Shown piece by piece: positions 7,746-16,205 of a stretch of 24,509 nucleotides of DNA. Numbering within the stretch: the first letter of the stretch is position 1; every line of letters begins with the position of its first letter. The notes under the pieces are model-generated. The model did not search any database. It saw only the letters and a list, made by a program, of their open reading frames with translations, and was not told the DNA's origin. A program made the translations under genes and the position numbers. The stretch comes from Nitrososphaerota archaeon (GTDB taxonomy: Archaea > Thermoproteota > Nitrososphaeria > Nitrososphaerales > Gagatemarchaeaceae), in contig VBPK01000167.1 of assembly GCA_005877225.1 (NCBI GenBank), positions 1-24,509 on the forward strand, in the 5' to 3' direction.

Positions 7746-8702
7746 TTGACCAGGCTCTTCCACACCACAGACCTGCACGCGAGTGAAATCGTCTGGAGGA
7801 AGACCCTGAGCTCCGCGAGTCATTACGAGGCGGACGTCGTCCTCCTCCTCGGCGACCTCACCGGGAAGGCGATGGTTCCGTTCGTCAGGGTCGGCGAGTC
7901 GGAATGGTACTGCGCCCCCTACGGTAGGCGGGAGACGCTGCTGTCGAAGGAGGAGGTGCAGGAGAAGAAAGCAATCTTCAGGAACAAGGGCTGGTACGTC
8001 TTCGAAGCGAGCTCATCCGAGGTCGAGGAGCTGAAGACAAATCCGGCGAAGCGGGAAGAGCTTTTCCTGACCTTGATGAGACGGACGCTTGATGAGATGC
8101 TCTCGGAGATTGATGAAACGAACTTTCCTCCACGGGTGAAGCTAATCGTTTGTCCGGGGAATGATGATGTCTTCGAGATTGACGATGTCATACAGAAGCA
8201 CGAGAGAGTGGTGTACCCGCTGAAGCGAGTGGTGGAGCTGGATTCGAAGAGGCAGATGGTGAGCTGCGAGTACGTCAATCCCACTCCGTGGAACACACCG
8301 AGGGAGTGTTCGGAGGAGAAACTGGAGAGAAGACTACAGAAGGAGATCGACGGGGCGGATGGGAGAACAGAGAGCCTGGTCTGCAACTTTCATGCACCAC
8401 CATACGCCTCCGGCCTCGACCGAGCCCCGAAGCTAGACAGGGACCTCAAGCCGATTACGGACTTCGGCAACCCTGTCTTCGAGAGTGTGGGAAGCAGGGC
8501 AGTCCTAAAAGTCATAAGGGAATTTCAGCCTCTCCTCGGGTTGCACGGGCACATCCACGAGTCCCCCGCCCATGCAAAGATAGGTCGAACGGTCTGCATG
8601 AACCCGGGCTCTGAGTATCAGATCGGCACGATAAGCGGCTACGTCGTCGACCTGCCAGACGACCCGAAGGGTGAGGTAAGGTACTGGCGAGTCACCGGCT
8701 GA
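7746..8702 (+). CDS. Calcineurin-like metallophosphoesterase
   Basis: 318 residues. All five family blocks are visible: DLH (D9, H11), LLGDLTG (D37), PGNDD (N139), CNFHAPP (H216) and LHGHIHES (H267, H269, H271). This is a complete binuclear-metal phosphoesterase core. A mainly helical insertion, rich in K and E, occupies residues 45-125 between the second and third blocks. Members hydrolyse phosphomonoesters, phosphodiesters or cyclic nucleotides; the substrate cannot be read. The start is TTG 7746, chosen because the core begins immediately (RLFHTTDLH) and a TATA-like box lies 29 nt upstream. Likely cytoplasmic: no signal peptide. Confidence 0.9.
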   Translation: MTRLFHTTDLHASEIVWRKTLSSASHYEADVVLLLGDLTGKAMVPFVRVGESEWYCAPYGRRETLLSKEEVQEKKAIFRNKGWYVFEASSSEVEELKTNPAKREELFLTLMRRTLDEMLSEIDETNFPPRVKLIVCPGNDDVFEIDDVIQKHERVVYPLKRVVELDSKRQMVSCEYVNPTPWNTPRECSEEKLERRLQKEIDGADGRTESLVCNFHAPPYASGLDRAPKLDRDLKPITDFGNPVFESVGSRAVLKVIREFQPLLGLHGHIHESPAHAKIGRTVCMNPGSEYQIGTISGYVVDLPDDPKGEVRYWRVTG

Positions 8703-8733
8703 TCGGAAAAGAGAAAGGGGAGGCTTCGTCGCT

Positions 8734-10320
8734 CTATTCTGGAGGCAGCGTTGAGAAGATCTGGTTTACGCGAATCCCCTGCTTCGCGTTCTTCGCTGAG
8801 TAGTAAATGAAGAAGAAGACGCCTATTCCGTACATCACGAGCACGTAGAGAGAGCTGTTCGCCGACTGAGCCGGGTTCGTGCCGATGAGGTAGAGGAAGA
8901 CCACGGTTGCGATGCCGCCCAGGATCGACATCAGGTCGATTCCACCTATCTTTATGTTGAATCCCTGCTGCGCGATTTCGGGTCTAGTAATCGGAAGCGC
9001 AACTTCCGACCAGTGCTGGAACGACCTTGCGAGAGCGAATGCGAATACAGTGCCGTTGAGTATTCCACCCACTGTGCCGGTGGTATCCACGGCCGAGAGG
9101 AATAGAGTGGGAAGGGAGGCGCCGAACCAGAAGATGTTGCCGGCGACAGGACTGTGCCATCTCGGAGAGACGGTCGCGAATACCGAGGGACCCATCCTGT
9201 CCATCGCGAGCGCGAAGAGCGGACGGGAGCAGAATGCGTTGTTCACGATGAGGTCGTTGAAGTTGGACCACTGCGGGGAGAACGCGGCTAGTCCGCTGAG
9301 AGCCGGGCTACCCGACACGGCGGCCGCCATCGAGGAAAGGTCGATGGGGAAGATCTTCCCCTGCATGATGGTCAGTTTCGAAGTCAGGTTCGCATTCGTG
9401 CTGACGAAGTTGTACATGTTCGCGAAGTTCCCGTAGGAGGCGGTGTAGCCCCAGGTCGCGACCGTGTTGAAGAACAGCACGCCGAGACCGCTCCCGACCA
9501 TGCTGAGAGGGATGTTTCTCCGCGGTTTCTCCACCTCCCCGACGAGCGGCATCACCGTGTAGGGAAAGGTGGTGGAGATGGGTGTCAGGGCAGCCGCGAG
9601 AGTAGCCGAGAAACTGGGGGCGGGCGGAGAGAAGCCGTTCGAGTTCGCCGTGGAGACGATTTCGTTGTAGGCGCCTCCACCAAACGTCGAGTCCCACCTG
9701 GTTTGGAGGTTCCCGAGGGCACCGACGTACGAGGCGGAGACCAGTATTATCCCTATCACGGCCCCGATTCCGAAGATGGCTACCCACTTGCCCATTATCC
9801 CCGGCCCCAGCCAGGTGACTATCAGGCCTATGATCTGGATGAGGAGTCCTACCGCCACGAGGTTCCAAGCATTAGAGCTGAAGGCCTTCCCCAGTGATAT
9901 GAGGCCGGCGCTTCCCGTGAAGGTGCCCGTGAGTATCACGAACGCGGAGAACTGACTCGCACCCAGGAAGGCGGTAACTCCCCTCTGAGTGGGATTCTGA
10001 ATTATCGACCTCCACGCCTCCATCATGCCGAGCATCGGTGAGATCGACCGGGACATCGGAAGGTAGATCGCGCCCGACCTCGGCATAGCAACATAGAGGA
10101 GGGCCATGCTCACGACCTCAAGGAGCACGAAGAGGCCGCCGAAGAAGTAGATTGCGACGAGGTTCACGCCCGGAAAGATGAACGAGATGTTTCCCATCAG
10201 GAAGTACTGGAAGGGAAGGAAATTGAGACCCAGCCCGAAGAAGATTACGGTATAGGAGGAGATTGCTCGAGTTAGCCCCGAAGCCTGTCTTACAAACAGC
10301 AGCGGTTCTCCTGCTGCCAT
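8734..10320 (-). CDS. APC-superfamily amino acid permease-like transporter
   Basis: About 528 residues with roughly 12 hydrophobic helices, among them AISSYTVIFFGLGLNFLPF, LVAIYFFGGLFVLLEVVSMA, VAVGLLIQIIGLIVTWL and MSILGGIATVVFLYLIG. The stretch AMPRSGAIYLPMSRSISP after the second helix matches the APC (amino acid-polyamine-organocation) pattern 'PrsGg.Y...sR'. An extracytoplasmic-looking loop of about 40 residues sits in the middle. The frame is open upstream to 10416, but I start at ATG 10320 because a strong TATA box (ATATAAATTT, 10348-10357) lies inside the longer version, about 31 nt upstream of this ATG. Probably imports an amino acid or amine; substrate unknown. It converges with the phosphoesterase gene. 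Confidence 0.88.
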   Translation of the reverse strand: MAAGEPLLFVRQASGLTRAISSYTVIFFGLGLNFLPFQYFLMGNISFIFPGVNLVAIYFFGGLFVLLEVVSMALLYVAMPRSGAIYLPMSRSISPMLGMMEAWRSIIQNPTQRGVTAFLGASQFSAFVILTGTFTGSAGLISLGKAFSSNAWNLVAVGLLIQIIGLIVTWLGPGIMGKWVAIFGIGAVIGIILVSASYVGALGNLQTRWDSTFGGGAYNEIVSTANSNGFSPPAPSFSATLAAALTPISTTFPYTVMPLVGEVEKPRRNIPLSMVGSGLGVLFFNTVATWGYTASYGNFANMYNFVSTNANLTSKLTIMQGKIFPIDLSSMAAAVSGSPALSGLAAFSPQWSNFNDLIVNNAFCSRPLFALAMDRMGPSVFATVSPRWHSPVAGNIFWFGASLPTLFLSAVDTTGTVGGILNGTVFAFALARSFQHWSEVALPITRPEIAQQGFNIKIGGIDLMSILGGIATVVFLYLIGTNPAQSANSSLYVLVMYGIGVFFFIYYSAKNAKQGIRVNQIFSTLPPE

Positions 10321-10347
10321 TCGGAGGCTGGAACCGAGGGGAAGAAC

Positions 10348-10357
10348 ATATAAATTT
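10348..10357 (-). promoter_or_regulatory. TATA box of the APC permease gene
   Basis: On the minus strand AAATTTATAT is centred about 31 nt before the ATG at 10320. This decides the start codon against the longer open frame beginning at 10416. Confidence 0.6.
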
Positions 10358-10473
10358 TTACCTCTCAGCACCCAACTCCTCAAATCTTTGCATCTGTGAC
10401 AAAATCTGGGGCCCAAAAATAGCTTGGCGGCTGATAGCTGGTCAGTTCGAGGACTGTAGAGGAATCGCCGGTA

Positions 10474-11301
10474 TCAGGTATTCGCGCTCGAAGCAGACTG
10501 CACGAGCTGGACGGTGTAGTGCTTTTTCAGCAGAGAGGGCTTCTGAAGCAGCCTGGTCCCTAGATAGTCGTTCATGAAAAGGGCGAAGACGAAACCCTGC
10601 TCTTCGCGCCTCCTCTCCTCCCCGCCCCCAAGGAGCCGCTTGATTCTATGCCAAGCTGCCTTGTACAAATCATCGACCTGTTCTAGCCGCCCCCCGCTCC
10701 CCTTCTTTCCCTTCGCATCCTCGCCCTCCAGCTTTCCTTCCCTCGCCTGCTGCGACGCGCTAAGTATCAGGTTCTGTATGACGACCTTGAGCTGGGACTC
10801 CCACTCCCGAAACTGTCCGATGTTTCTCTGCCTGTACTCGGTCAACTTGCGGTAAATCTTCCTGGCAAGTATGGGGGGGCCCACGAAGGCCAGGATCAAC
10901 CCCCCTGCAACGACGGGTAGCAGGTAGACGATGAGGTTCGCAAGACTCGAGTAGACCCCCCTGTTCCCTCCGAAGGCGAAGAAGACCGTCAGCCCGAAGA
11001 GCAGGAACATCATGGTGGAGATGATGTTTCCTACGAATCTGAGCAACTGCTGGTACCTTGCCCACTTCAGGAGGTAGCGAAGCTCGACGGGAACTCTGGC
11101 CATCTTTGTCAGTATCTTGCGGATATCATCCCAGTCCCGCCTGAAGGAGTACCCCATCTTCCCTTCATCGACCACCCTGTCAGCCCACTTCAGCTCAGTG
11201 TACTGCTGAACCCTGTAAGAGTCGAGCAAGAAAACGAATTCAGAGAAGACAGCAAAGTCTGTGAAGTCGTACTTCTTGCGTGTTAGGACTGCGCTCCCCA
11301 A
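10474..11301 (-). CDS. Two-TM membrane protein of unknown function
   Basis: 275 residues. I do not recognise the family. An N-terminal cytoplasmic-looking region (1-100) rich in aromatic and charged residues precedes two close membrane helices: IISTMMFLLFGLTVFFAF (about 113-130) and LANLIVYLLPVVAGGLILAF (about 139-158). A charged helical region follows, with a lysine/glycine-rich low-complexity linker (EGEDAKGKKGSGGR, about residues 204-217), and ends with a soluble C-terminus. The start is TTG 11301, supported by a good Shine-Dalgarno sequence GGGAGGAGAG (minus strand, 11305-11314) a few bases upstream and a TATA-like CTTTTATTAAG at 11326-11336. It lies upstream of the permease gene in the same direction but 150 bases away with a separate promoter. 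Confidence 0.75.
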   Translation of the reverse strand: MGSAVLTRKKYDFTDFAVFSEFVFLLDSYRVQQYTELKWADRVVDEGKMGYSFRRDWDDIRKILTKMARVPVELRYLLKWARYQQLLRFVGNIISTMMFLLFGLTVFFAFGGNRGVYSSLANLIVYLLPVVAGGLILAFVGPPILARKIYRKLTEYRQRNIGQFREWESQLKVVIQNLILSASQQAREGKLEGEDAKGKKGSGGRLEQVDDLYKAAWHRIKRLLGGGEERRREEQGFVFALFMNDYLGTRLLQKPSLLKKHYTVQLVQSASSANT

Positions 11302-11304
11302 CGA

Positions 11305-11336
11305 CTCTCCTCCCGGTTCCTCTCTCTTAATAAAAG
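11305..11336 (-). promoter_or_regulatory. Promoter and Shine-Dalgarno site of the two-TM protein gene
   Basis: The minus strand reads CTTTTATTAAG (11326-11336) and then GGGAGGAGAG (11305-11314) before TTG 11301. The SD site supports the TTG start. This is one of few genes here with a clear SD sequence; most rely on leaderless-type promoters. Confidence 0.5.
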
Positions 11337-11407
11337 ACTCGAGAAAACTGCCCAGATTTCGATGCCTAGGTGATGATCAAGGCCCATCGGTTACTCCCGA
11401 TGGAAAG

Positions 11408-11881
11408 TCACGTCCGGCCCTTCCGCTTCTGCTTCATGGAGAGGGTGGCCTCGAGGATCTTCGCGTAGCCTGTGCAGCGGCAGAGGTTTCCAACGAGTGC
11501 TTCCTTAATCTCCTCCTCGAGCGGGTCTGGATTCGCGTCGAAGAGGGCTTTCGTTGACATGATGAAGCCTGGAGTGCAGTAACCGCATTGGAGCGCGTAG
11601 TGCTCCGCGTAGGCCGTCTGGATGCGGTCGAGATTCCCGTCGCCGGTCAACCCCTCGATTGTAGTCACCCTCCTCCCTTCGGCCTTCATCGCGTACGTCA
11701 TGCATGAATACACCGCCCTACCGTCGAGGAGGACGGTACAGGCGCCACACCCGCCCGTGTCGCAACCCTTCTTGGTCCCCGTAAGTGCGAGCTTCTCTCT
11801 CAAGACGAAGTTGAGCGTCATCCAAGGTTCCACCTCCACCTCGTGATCGATCTCGTTCACGTTGATCCTAACCCTCTCCAC
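11408..11881 (-). CDS. Molybdenum hydroxylase, 2Fe-2S subunit (CoxS/XdhC type)
   Basis: 157 residues, normal for the small subunit. The plant-type ferredoxin cluster motif is at C40, C45, C48 and C60 (GCDTGGCGACTVLLDG). The second, helical 2Fe-2S domain has C99 and C102 (QCGYCTPGF) and C134 and C136 (GNLCRCTGY). The protein passes electrons from the molybdopterin centre to the FAD subunit. It is encoded three bases after the FAD-subunit gene, so the two are co-transcribed. ATG 11881 is the natural start. Confidence 0.95.
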   Translation of the reverse strand: MERVRINVNEIDHEVEVEPWMTLNFVLREKLALTGTKKGCDTGGCGACTVLLDGRAVYSCMTYAMKAEGRRVTTIEGLTGDGNLDRIQTAYAEHYALQCGYCTPGFIMSTKALFDANPDPLEEEIKEALVGNLCRCTGYAKILEATLSMKQKRKGRT

Positions 11882-11884
11882 TGG

Positions 11885-12760
11885 CTAGCCACCTCCCCTC
11901 TCGAAGGCTCTTTCGAGCGTCGTCTGGAGGAGCAGCTTCGCGACCCTCTTCCTGTAGGAGGAGGAAGCGCGGTGGTCGGAGATCGGCTCGCCGAGCTCGC
12001 CGTCGAGCGTTTCAATCGCTTTCGGTATCGCGGCCGCCTCGGCCCTCCTATTCATCAGGGCTGCGCCGCACCTTTCTGCGAGCAAGGGCTTGCTCGCGAT
12101 GGCGCCGAAGACTATCCTTGCTTCTCTGATGATCCCTTTCGCTATCTCCAGCGAGCAGGCGCAGTTCACCGTCGCCCAGTCGTCTCCTGTAAGAGCGAAC
12201 TTGGAAAACGCGCTCGCTCTCGAGGCCATCTGTCGCGGGATTAGCACCGCACTGACGAACTCCCCCTCCCTAAGGTCCGGCTGAAGAAAATCTCTTTGAA
12301 ACTCGAGAATCGGGACGCTCCGGACCGCGTGAGGTCCGTTCAGCTCCACATTCGCGCCCACAGATGCGAGCGCCACCGGCAAGTCAAAGAAGGGAATGCA
12401 ACTCGAGACCGCTCCTCCCACAGTCGCAAGGTTCTTCACCTGTATGGGCCGTATTTCCTTGAGTGCGTCGCCGATGCACGCAAGCCTGCCCTCTCGGAGC
12501 GCCGCGCTCTCCTGAAGATATGATAGAGACACGTTGGCTCCAATCGATAAGAACTTCTCTCCGTCCTTCACCTGGTCCAGGGAAAGCCTCGTCAGGTCTA
12601 CAAGAGCTTCAACGTCGGAGAGGAGACCCCTCTGCGCGAGCTCGTATATCACCGTGCCACCCCCGATCACGATGGACCTGTCCTTGTACCTCGCGAGCGT
12701 CTGCGAGGCTTCGCTTGCGGTCTCCGGCCTGAAGTAGTGCTTAGGCGAGAACTCGCTCAT
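11885..12760 (-). CDS. Molybdenum hydroxylase, FAD-binding subunit (CoxM type)
   Basis: 291 residues. FAD-binding loops of the CO dehydrogenase flavoprotein family are visible: VIGGGTVI at residues 31-38 and NLATVGGAVSS at 110-120; the second lacks the usual asparagine of 'TiGGnl'. The C-terminal CoxM-like domain follows. It accepts electrons from the 2Fe-2S subunit and passes them to an unknown acceptor. The start ATG 12760 gives the normal N-terminus (SPKHYFRPETASEA). First gene of the minus-strand pair; the large subunit is on the opposite strand 69 bases away. Confidence 0.93.
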   Translation of the reverse strand: MSEFSPKHYFRPETASEASQTLARYKDRSIVIGGGTVIYELAQRGLLSDVEALVDLTRLSLDQVKDGEKFLSIGANVSLSYLQESAALREGRLACIGDALKEIRPIQVKNLATVGGAVSSCIPFFDLPVALASVGANVELNGPHAVRSVPILEFQRDFLQPDLREGEFVSAVLIPRQMASRASAFSKFALTGDDWATVNCACSLEIAKGIIREARIVFGAIASKPLLAERCGAALMNRRAEAAAIPKAIETLDGELGEPISDHRASSSYRKRVAKLLLQTTLERAFERGGG

Positions 12761-12794
12761 CTAGAACGCTGCTCTGACGAAAGGACCCTTCAAT

Positions 12795-12804
12795 CCTTAT
12801 ATCT
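12795..12804. promoter_or_regulatory. TATA-like box shared by the divergent molybdenum hydroxylase genes
   Basis: CCTTATATCT is the only strong A/T element in the 69-base divergent gap. Its centre is about 30 nt from TTG 12830 on + and about 40 nt from ATG 12760 on -. A single bidirectional box would keep the three subunits in step. Confidence 0.5.
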
Positions 12805-12829
12805 ATTTTGACTCGGAACCGAGGCACCT

Positions 12830-15193
12830 TTGAGCCGCAGCGTTCCCCAGACGAAACTCGAAGAACGAGAGGAGGAGGGACTCCGGGTGGTCGGGACCAG
12901 AAAGATGCGGTACGATGCCGCGCTCAAGGTATCTGGCTCGGCTACCTTCGGAACAGACGTAAGACTTCCGAACCTCCTTTACGGCAAGATCCTTCGCAGC
13001 ACCTACGCCCACGCGAGGATTCTGAAACTCGATGTGAGCAGAGCTGAAAGCCTCCCCGGGGTCAGGGCCGTGGTTACGGCGCGAGACCTTCCCCCCATCG
13101 TCTACGGATTTGCGGTCCGAGACCAGACGGTCCTGCCGACGGAGAGGGTCATCTACTGCGGACAGCCGGTCTGTGCGCTCGCGGCGGAGACAGCAGAGAT
13201 CGCTGAGAGGGCGCTGAAGGAGGTGCAGGTAGAGTACGAGCAACTCCCGAACGTTCTTACGGTTGAGGAGGCCATGAAGGACGAGAGTACCCCCATACAT
13301 CCCGGTGTCGTGCCGGCCGGTTCACCCCCCTACGCTTCCAAGAACGTGTGCTCATTCTCCCGAGTTCACAGGGGGAATCCAGAGAAGGCGCTCGGGGCGG
13401 CGGACCACGTTGTCGAGGAGTCTTACGAGACCCAACAGGTCCACCAGTCATACCTGGAGCCTAGAGCTGCTACGGCTGACGTCGAGGCCAGGACTGGAAG
13501 GGTCAGGGTGTGGACCTCAACCCAGAGCCCCTTCCTGACACGCAACTCCCTGGCGGAGGTTCTCTCTGTTCCGGTGAGTCAGATACAGATCTTCGTCACG
13601 CACACGGGCGGCGGCTTCGGTGCCAAGATATCCTCACACCTCGAGCCGCTCTGCGCTGCCCTTTCGAGGAAGGCCAGGAGGCCAGTCAAGATGGTTCTGA
13701 CGCGCGAAGAGGAGTTTGTCGGCGGGACGCCGAGACCCGCGATGCGCTTCTGGATTAAGAGTGGCTTGAAGGACGGGAGGGTGACGGCTAGGCGGGGGAG
13801 GGCCGTAGTCGATGCGGGCGCGTATGGTTCGGAGGCGGCGGTTTACGCGAACATAGCTGCCCTCCAGCTCATCGGCCCGTACGACGTACCAAACTTTGAA
13901 ACTGAGGGGTTGAGCGTCTACACGAACAAGCAGCCCGCTGGCGCCTTCAGAGCTCCGGGCACGGTCGAGACGGCGTTTGCGGTCGAGTCCCACACGGACA
14001 CCCTCGCGAAGAAGATCGGAGTGGACCCTGTGGAGTTCAGGCTTGCAAACGCGTGGCAGGATGGTAGTCTGGGCCCGACGGGGCAGGTAATGAAAGGGGT
14101 CGGGCTGAAGGACGCGATAACTCGCGTGACTAGAAGTGCAGGCTGGAGGGAGTTCAAGGCGAAGCGAAGGGGCAGACGGGGGCGGGAAGACAGGTACGCA
14201 AGAGGGATGGGGGTTGCGTGCGGCTTGATCCCGTCGGTTGGGATACACTCGAGCGCTGCCTACGTCAAGCTCAATGAAGACGGAAGGGTGGTTCTCGTCA
14301 CCGGGGCGGAAGATACGGGCTCGGGCGCGGTCACCGGCCTCGTGATGATAGCCGCGGAGGAGCTGGGCGTCGCCCCGGAGGAGGTGATACTCCGCTCAGG
14401 AGACACTGATTTCGTTCCTTGGGACGGTGGAGCCCAGGGTAGCAGAACCACGTACGGAGCGGGGAACGCTGTGCTGAGAGCCGCGAGGGACGCGAAAGAA
14501 CAGATCGTGAAGGTTGCCTCCCACGTCCTGAAGGTCGAGACGAAGAGGATAATCCTCAGGGACGGCGCGGCTCGCGAGCTGGGAACGGATAGGCTCGTCA
14601 AGTACCCGGACCTGGCGATGACCGCTCAGTACGTCATCGGGGGGCCGATTCTGGGGAGGGGGACATTCGTGCAAGACTTCCCGGAGTACGACAAGGACAC
14701 GCTTGAAGGGTATGCGTTCGTCCCCTCCCTTCACGACCCGACCTACGTCGCGCACGTCGCTGAAGTCGAGGTTGACATGCTCACAGGAAAGGTCAGGGTT
14801 CTCAGATACGTCGCGGCGCAGGACCTCGGCTACTGCATCAACCCTCTCGGCGCCGAAGGGCAGATTCAGGGAGGGGCCGTGCAGGGCATCGGCTACGCCC
14901 TCTTTGAGGAGATGCTGCACGACGATTCCGGGTTGACGGTCAACCCGAACCTCGGTGAATACAAGCTACCAACGATCATGGACGTGCCCGTGGTTGAACC
15001 GATCATCGTGGAGGGGCATTACGGGAGCGGGCCGTACGGCGCCAAGGGTGTCGGTGAGGCGAACATAGTCCCTCCCGCCCCGGCCGTCGCTAACGCCATC
15101 TTCGATGCCACGGGGGCAAGGGTTAGGAGGCTCCCGATGAAGCCGGAGAGAACTCTGGAGGCTCTGGATGAACTCCTCAAGCCAACTAATTGA
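12830..15193 (+). CDS. Molybdenum hydroxylase, molybdopterin-binding large subunit (xanthine dehydrogenase family)
   Basis: 787 residues, the full family length. Domain marks in order: GSATFGTDVRLPNLLYGKIL near residue 36 (first aldehyde-oxidase/xanthine-dehydrogenase domain), THTGGGFGAK (Mo-pterin contact), GAFRAPGTVE at 371-380 with R374, AQGSRTTYGAGN, and the C-terminal GVGEANIVPPAP whose E743 matches the catalytic glutamate. The CO dehydrogenase active-loop motif with its cysteine (AYxCSFR) is absent, so it is not a form I CO dehydrogenase. Relatives hydroxylate purines, nicotinate, aldehydes or aromatic-CoA compounds; the substrate cannot be assigned. The start TTG 12830 is chosen because of the TATA-like box 30 nt upstream. 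It partners the two minus-strand subunits. Confidence 0.94.
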   Translation: MSRSVPQTKLEEREEEGLRVVGTRKMRYDAALKVSGSATFGTDVRLPNLLYGKILRSTYAHARILKLDVSRAESLPGVRAVVTARDLPPIVYGFAVRDQTVLPTERVIYCGQPVCALAAETAEIAERALKEVQVEYEQLPNVLTVEEAMKDESTPIHPGVVPAGSPPYASKNVCSFSRVHRGNPEKALGAADHVVEESYETQQVHQSYLEPRAATADVEARTGRVRVWTSTQSPFLTRNSLAEVLSVPVSQIQIFVTHTGGGFGAKISSHLEPLCAALSRKARRPVKMVLTREEEFVGGTPRPAMRFWIKSGLKDGRVTARRGRAVVDAGAYGSEAAVYANIAALQLIGPYDVPNFETEGLSVYTNKQPAGAFRAPGTVETAFAVESHTDTLAKKIGVDPVEFRLANAWQDGSLGPTGQVMKGVGLKDAITRVTRSAGWREFKAKRRGRRGREDRYARGMGVACGLIPSVGIHSSAAYVKLNEDGRVVLVTGAEDTGSGAVTGLVMIAAEELGVAPEEVILRSGDTDFVPWDGGAQGSRTTYGAGNAVLRAARDAKEQIVKVASHVLKVETKRIILRDGAARELGTDRLVKYPDLAMTAQYVIGGPILGRGTFVQDFPEYDKDTLEGYAFVPSLHDPTYVAHVAEVEVDMLTGKVRVLRYVAAQDLGYCINPLGAEGQIQGGAVQGIGYALFEEMLHDDSGLTVNPNLGEYKLPTIMDVPVVEPIIVEGHYGSGPYGAKGVGEANIVPPAPAVANAIFDATGARVRRLPMKPERTLEALDELLKPTN

Positions 15194-15197
15194 TCAA

Positions 15198-16205
15198 TCA
15201 AGACACACCCCGCATGAGTGCAGCAACATCGGTCTCCATCGGCAGGAGGATCGGCTCCGATACGCCCGCCTTCCGGTACTCCTCGACCCTCCGCTGTATC
15301 TCTCCCTTCGTTCCGCACGCGATCAGCAGGTCGGCCACGTCCCGAGTAATCAGGCGAGCTGCCTCCCCTATCCCCTTTCGCTCGAGCGTTGAGCGGATTT
15401 GCGCGACCTCGCTCTCCGGAACTCCGAGCGAGGTCAGGTTCTCGGGCCTCGCGTATGCGACATCAAACGCGAGGAAACCCCTTATCCCCCTCGCCGGCTT
15501 TCCGAGGCAGGCGATGATATAGTTCCCGACGGCCATCTCCGCGAAGGACCTCCCTTTCTTCTCTGCGCCTGCCCTGACGCGAGAAATCGCTTCCCTCGCG
15601 CTTTCGACGCCGAAACCAGCCGTAAAGAGAACCCCATCCCCGATCGCCCCCGCGAGCTCTAGCATCTTCGGGCCGATAGCGGCGACGTAAATCGGAACCT
15701 TGGACGGCTTGAAAGGCCCGTCGAGGAGCGCGAAGTACGGATTCTCCCACAATTTCACTCCCCTCGCGGAGAAGGTTCGGCCGAGATAATCGACTCTCTC
15801 TCCCTTGAGCAGTCTCCTTATGATTTCCACGGCTTCCTTCATCGCCTCCAACGGGCGGACGAACTCGATGCCCGCGCTCTCCAGCAGAGGCCGCACACCC
15901 GTTCCGAGAGCAAGCCTGGCTCTGCCTCTCGAAAGCTCGCCGATTGTGGCGACGGTCTGAGCTATCAGGGCGGGATTCCTGGTAAAGGGGTTTATCACCC
16001 CCGTGCTTATCTTGATTCTCCCGGTGGAGAGCGCGACGCAGGCTATGTTCGAGATGGCGTCTCTCAGAAAGTAGTCCTCCGCGAACCAGAACGACGAAAA
16101 GCCCTCTCGTTCAGCCAACTTTGCAAACCGGACTACCTCCCTGACTCCGTACGGTGCCCCCGTGAACCCGACCCCCAGTCCGCTCTTGGCCCTTCCCAAG
16201 CCCAT
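15198..16205 (-). CDS. LLM class (F420-dependent-type) oxidoreductase, second copy
   Basis: 335 residues, paralogous to the protein at 5880-6908: FSSFWFAEDYFLRDAISNIA, IKISTGVINPFTRNPALIAQ and GELSRGRARLALGTGVRPLL match the same blocks in the same order. TIM-barrel flavin/F420 enzyme of the mer-like branch; F420 use is inferred. I start at ATG 16205; the TTG immediately before it (16208) is also possible. The upstream SnoaL-like gene stops in TGATG, sharing one base with this ATG, so translation is probably coupled. Tail-to-tail with the molybdenum hydroxylase large subunit, four bases apart. Nearness to a hydroxylase suggests a joint role in oxidising a heterocycle or similar compound, but this is a guess. 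Confidence 0.9.
   Translation of the reverse strand: MGLGRAKSGLGVGFTGAPYGVREVVRFAKLAEREGFSSFWFAEDYFLRDAISNIACVALSTGRIKISTGVINPFTRNPALIAQTVATIGELSRGRARLALGTGVRPLLESAGIEFVRPLEAMKEAVEIIRRLLKGERVDYLGRTFSARGVKLWENPYFALLDGPFKPSKVPIYVAAIGPKMLELAGAIGDGVLFTAGFGVESAREAISRVRAGAEKKGRSFAEMAVGNYIIACLGKPARGIRGFLAFDVAYARPENLTSLGVPESEVAQIRSTLERKGIGEAARLITRDVADLLIACGTKGEIQRRVEEYRKAGVSEPILLPMETDVAALMRGVS

Noticed and set aside
10321..10416. N-terminal extension of the APC permease to 10416
   Set aside because: The extension contains the TATA box at 10348-10357, and ATG 10320 gives the natural N-terminus.
12830..15193. Form I CO dehydrogenase
   Set aside because: The large subunit lacks the AYxCSFR active loop; GAFRAPG is present instead, as in other xanthine-dehydrogenase relatives.
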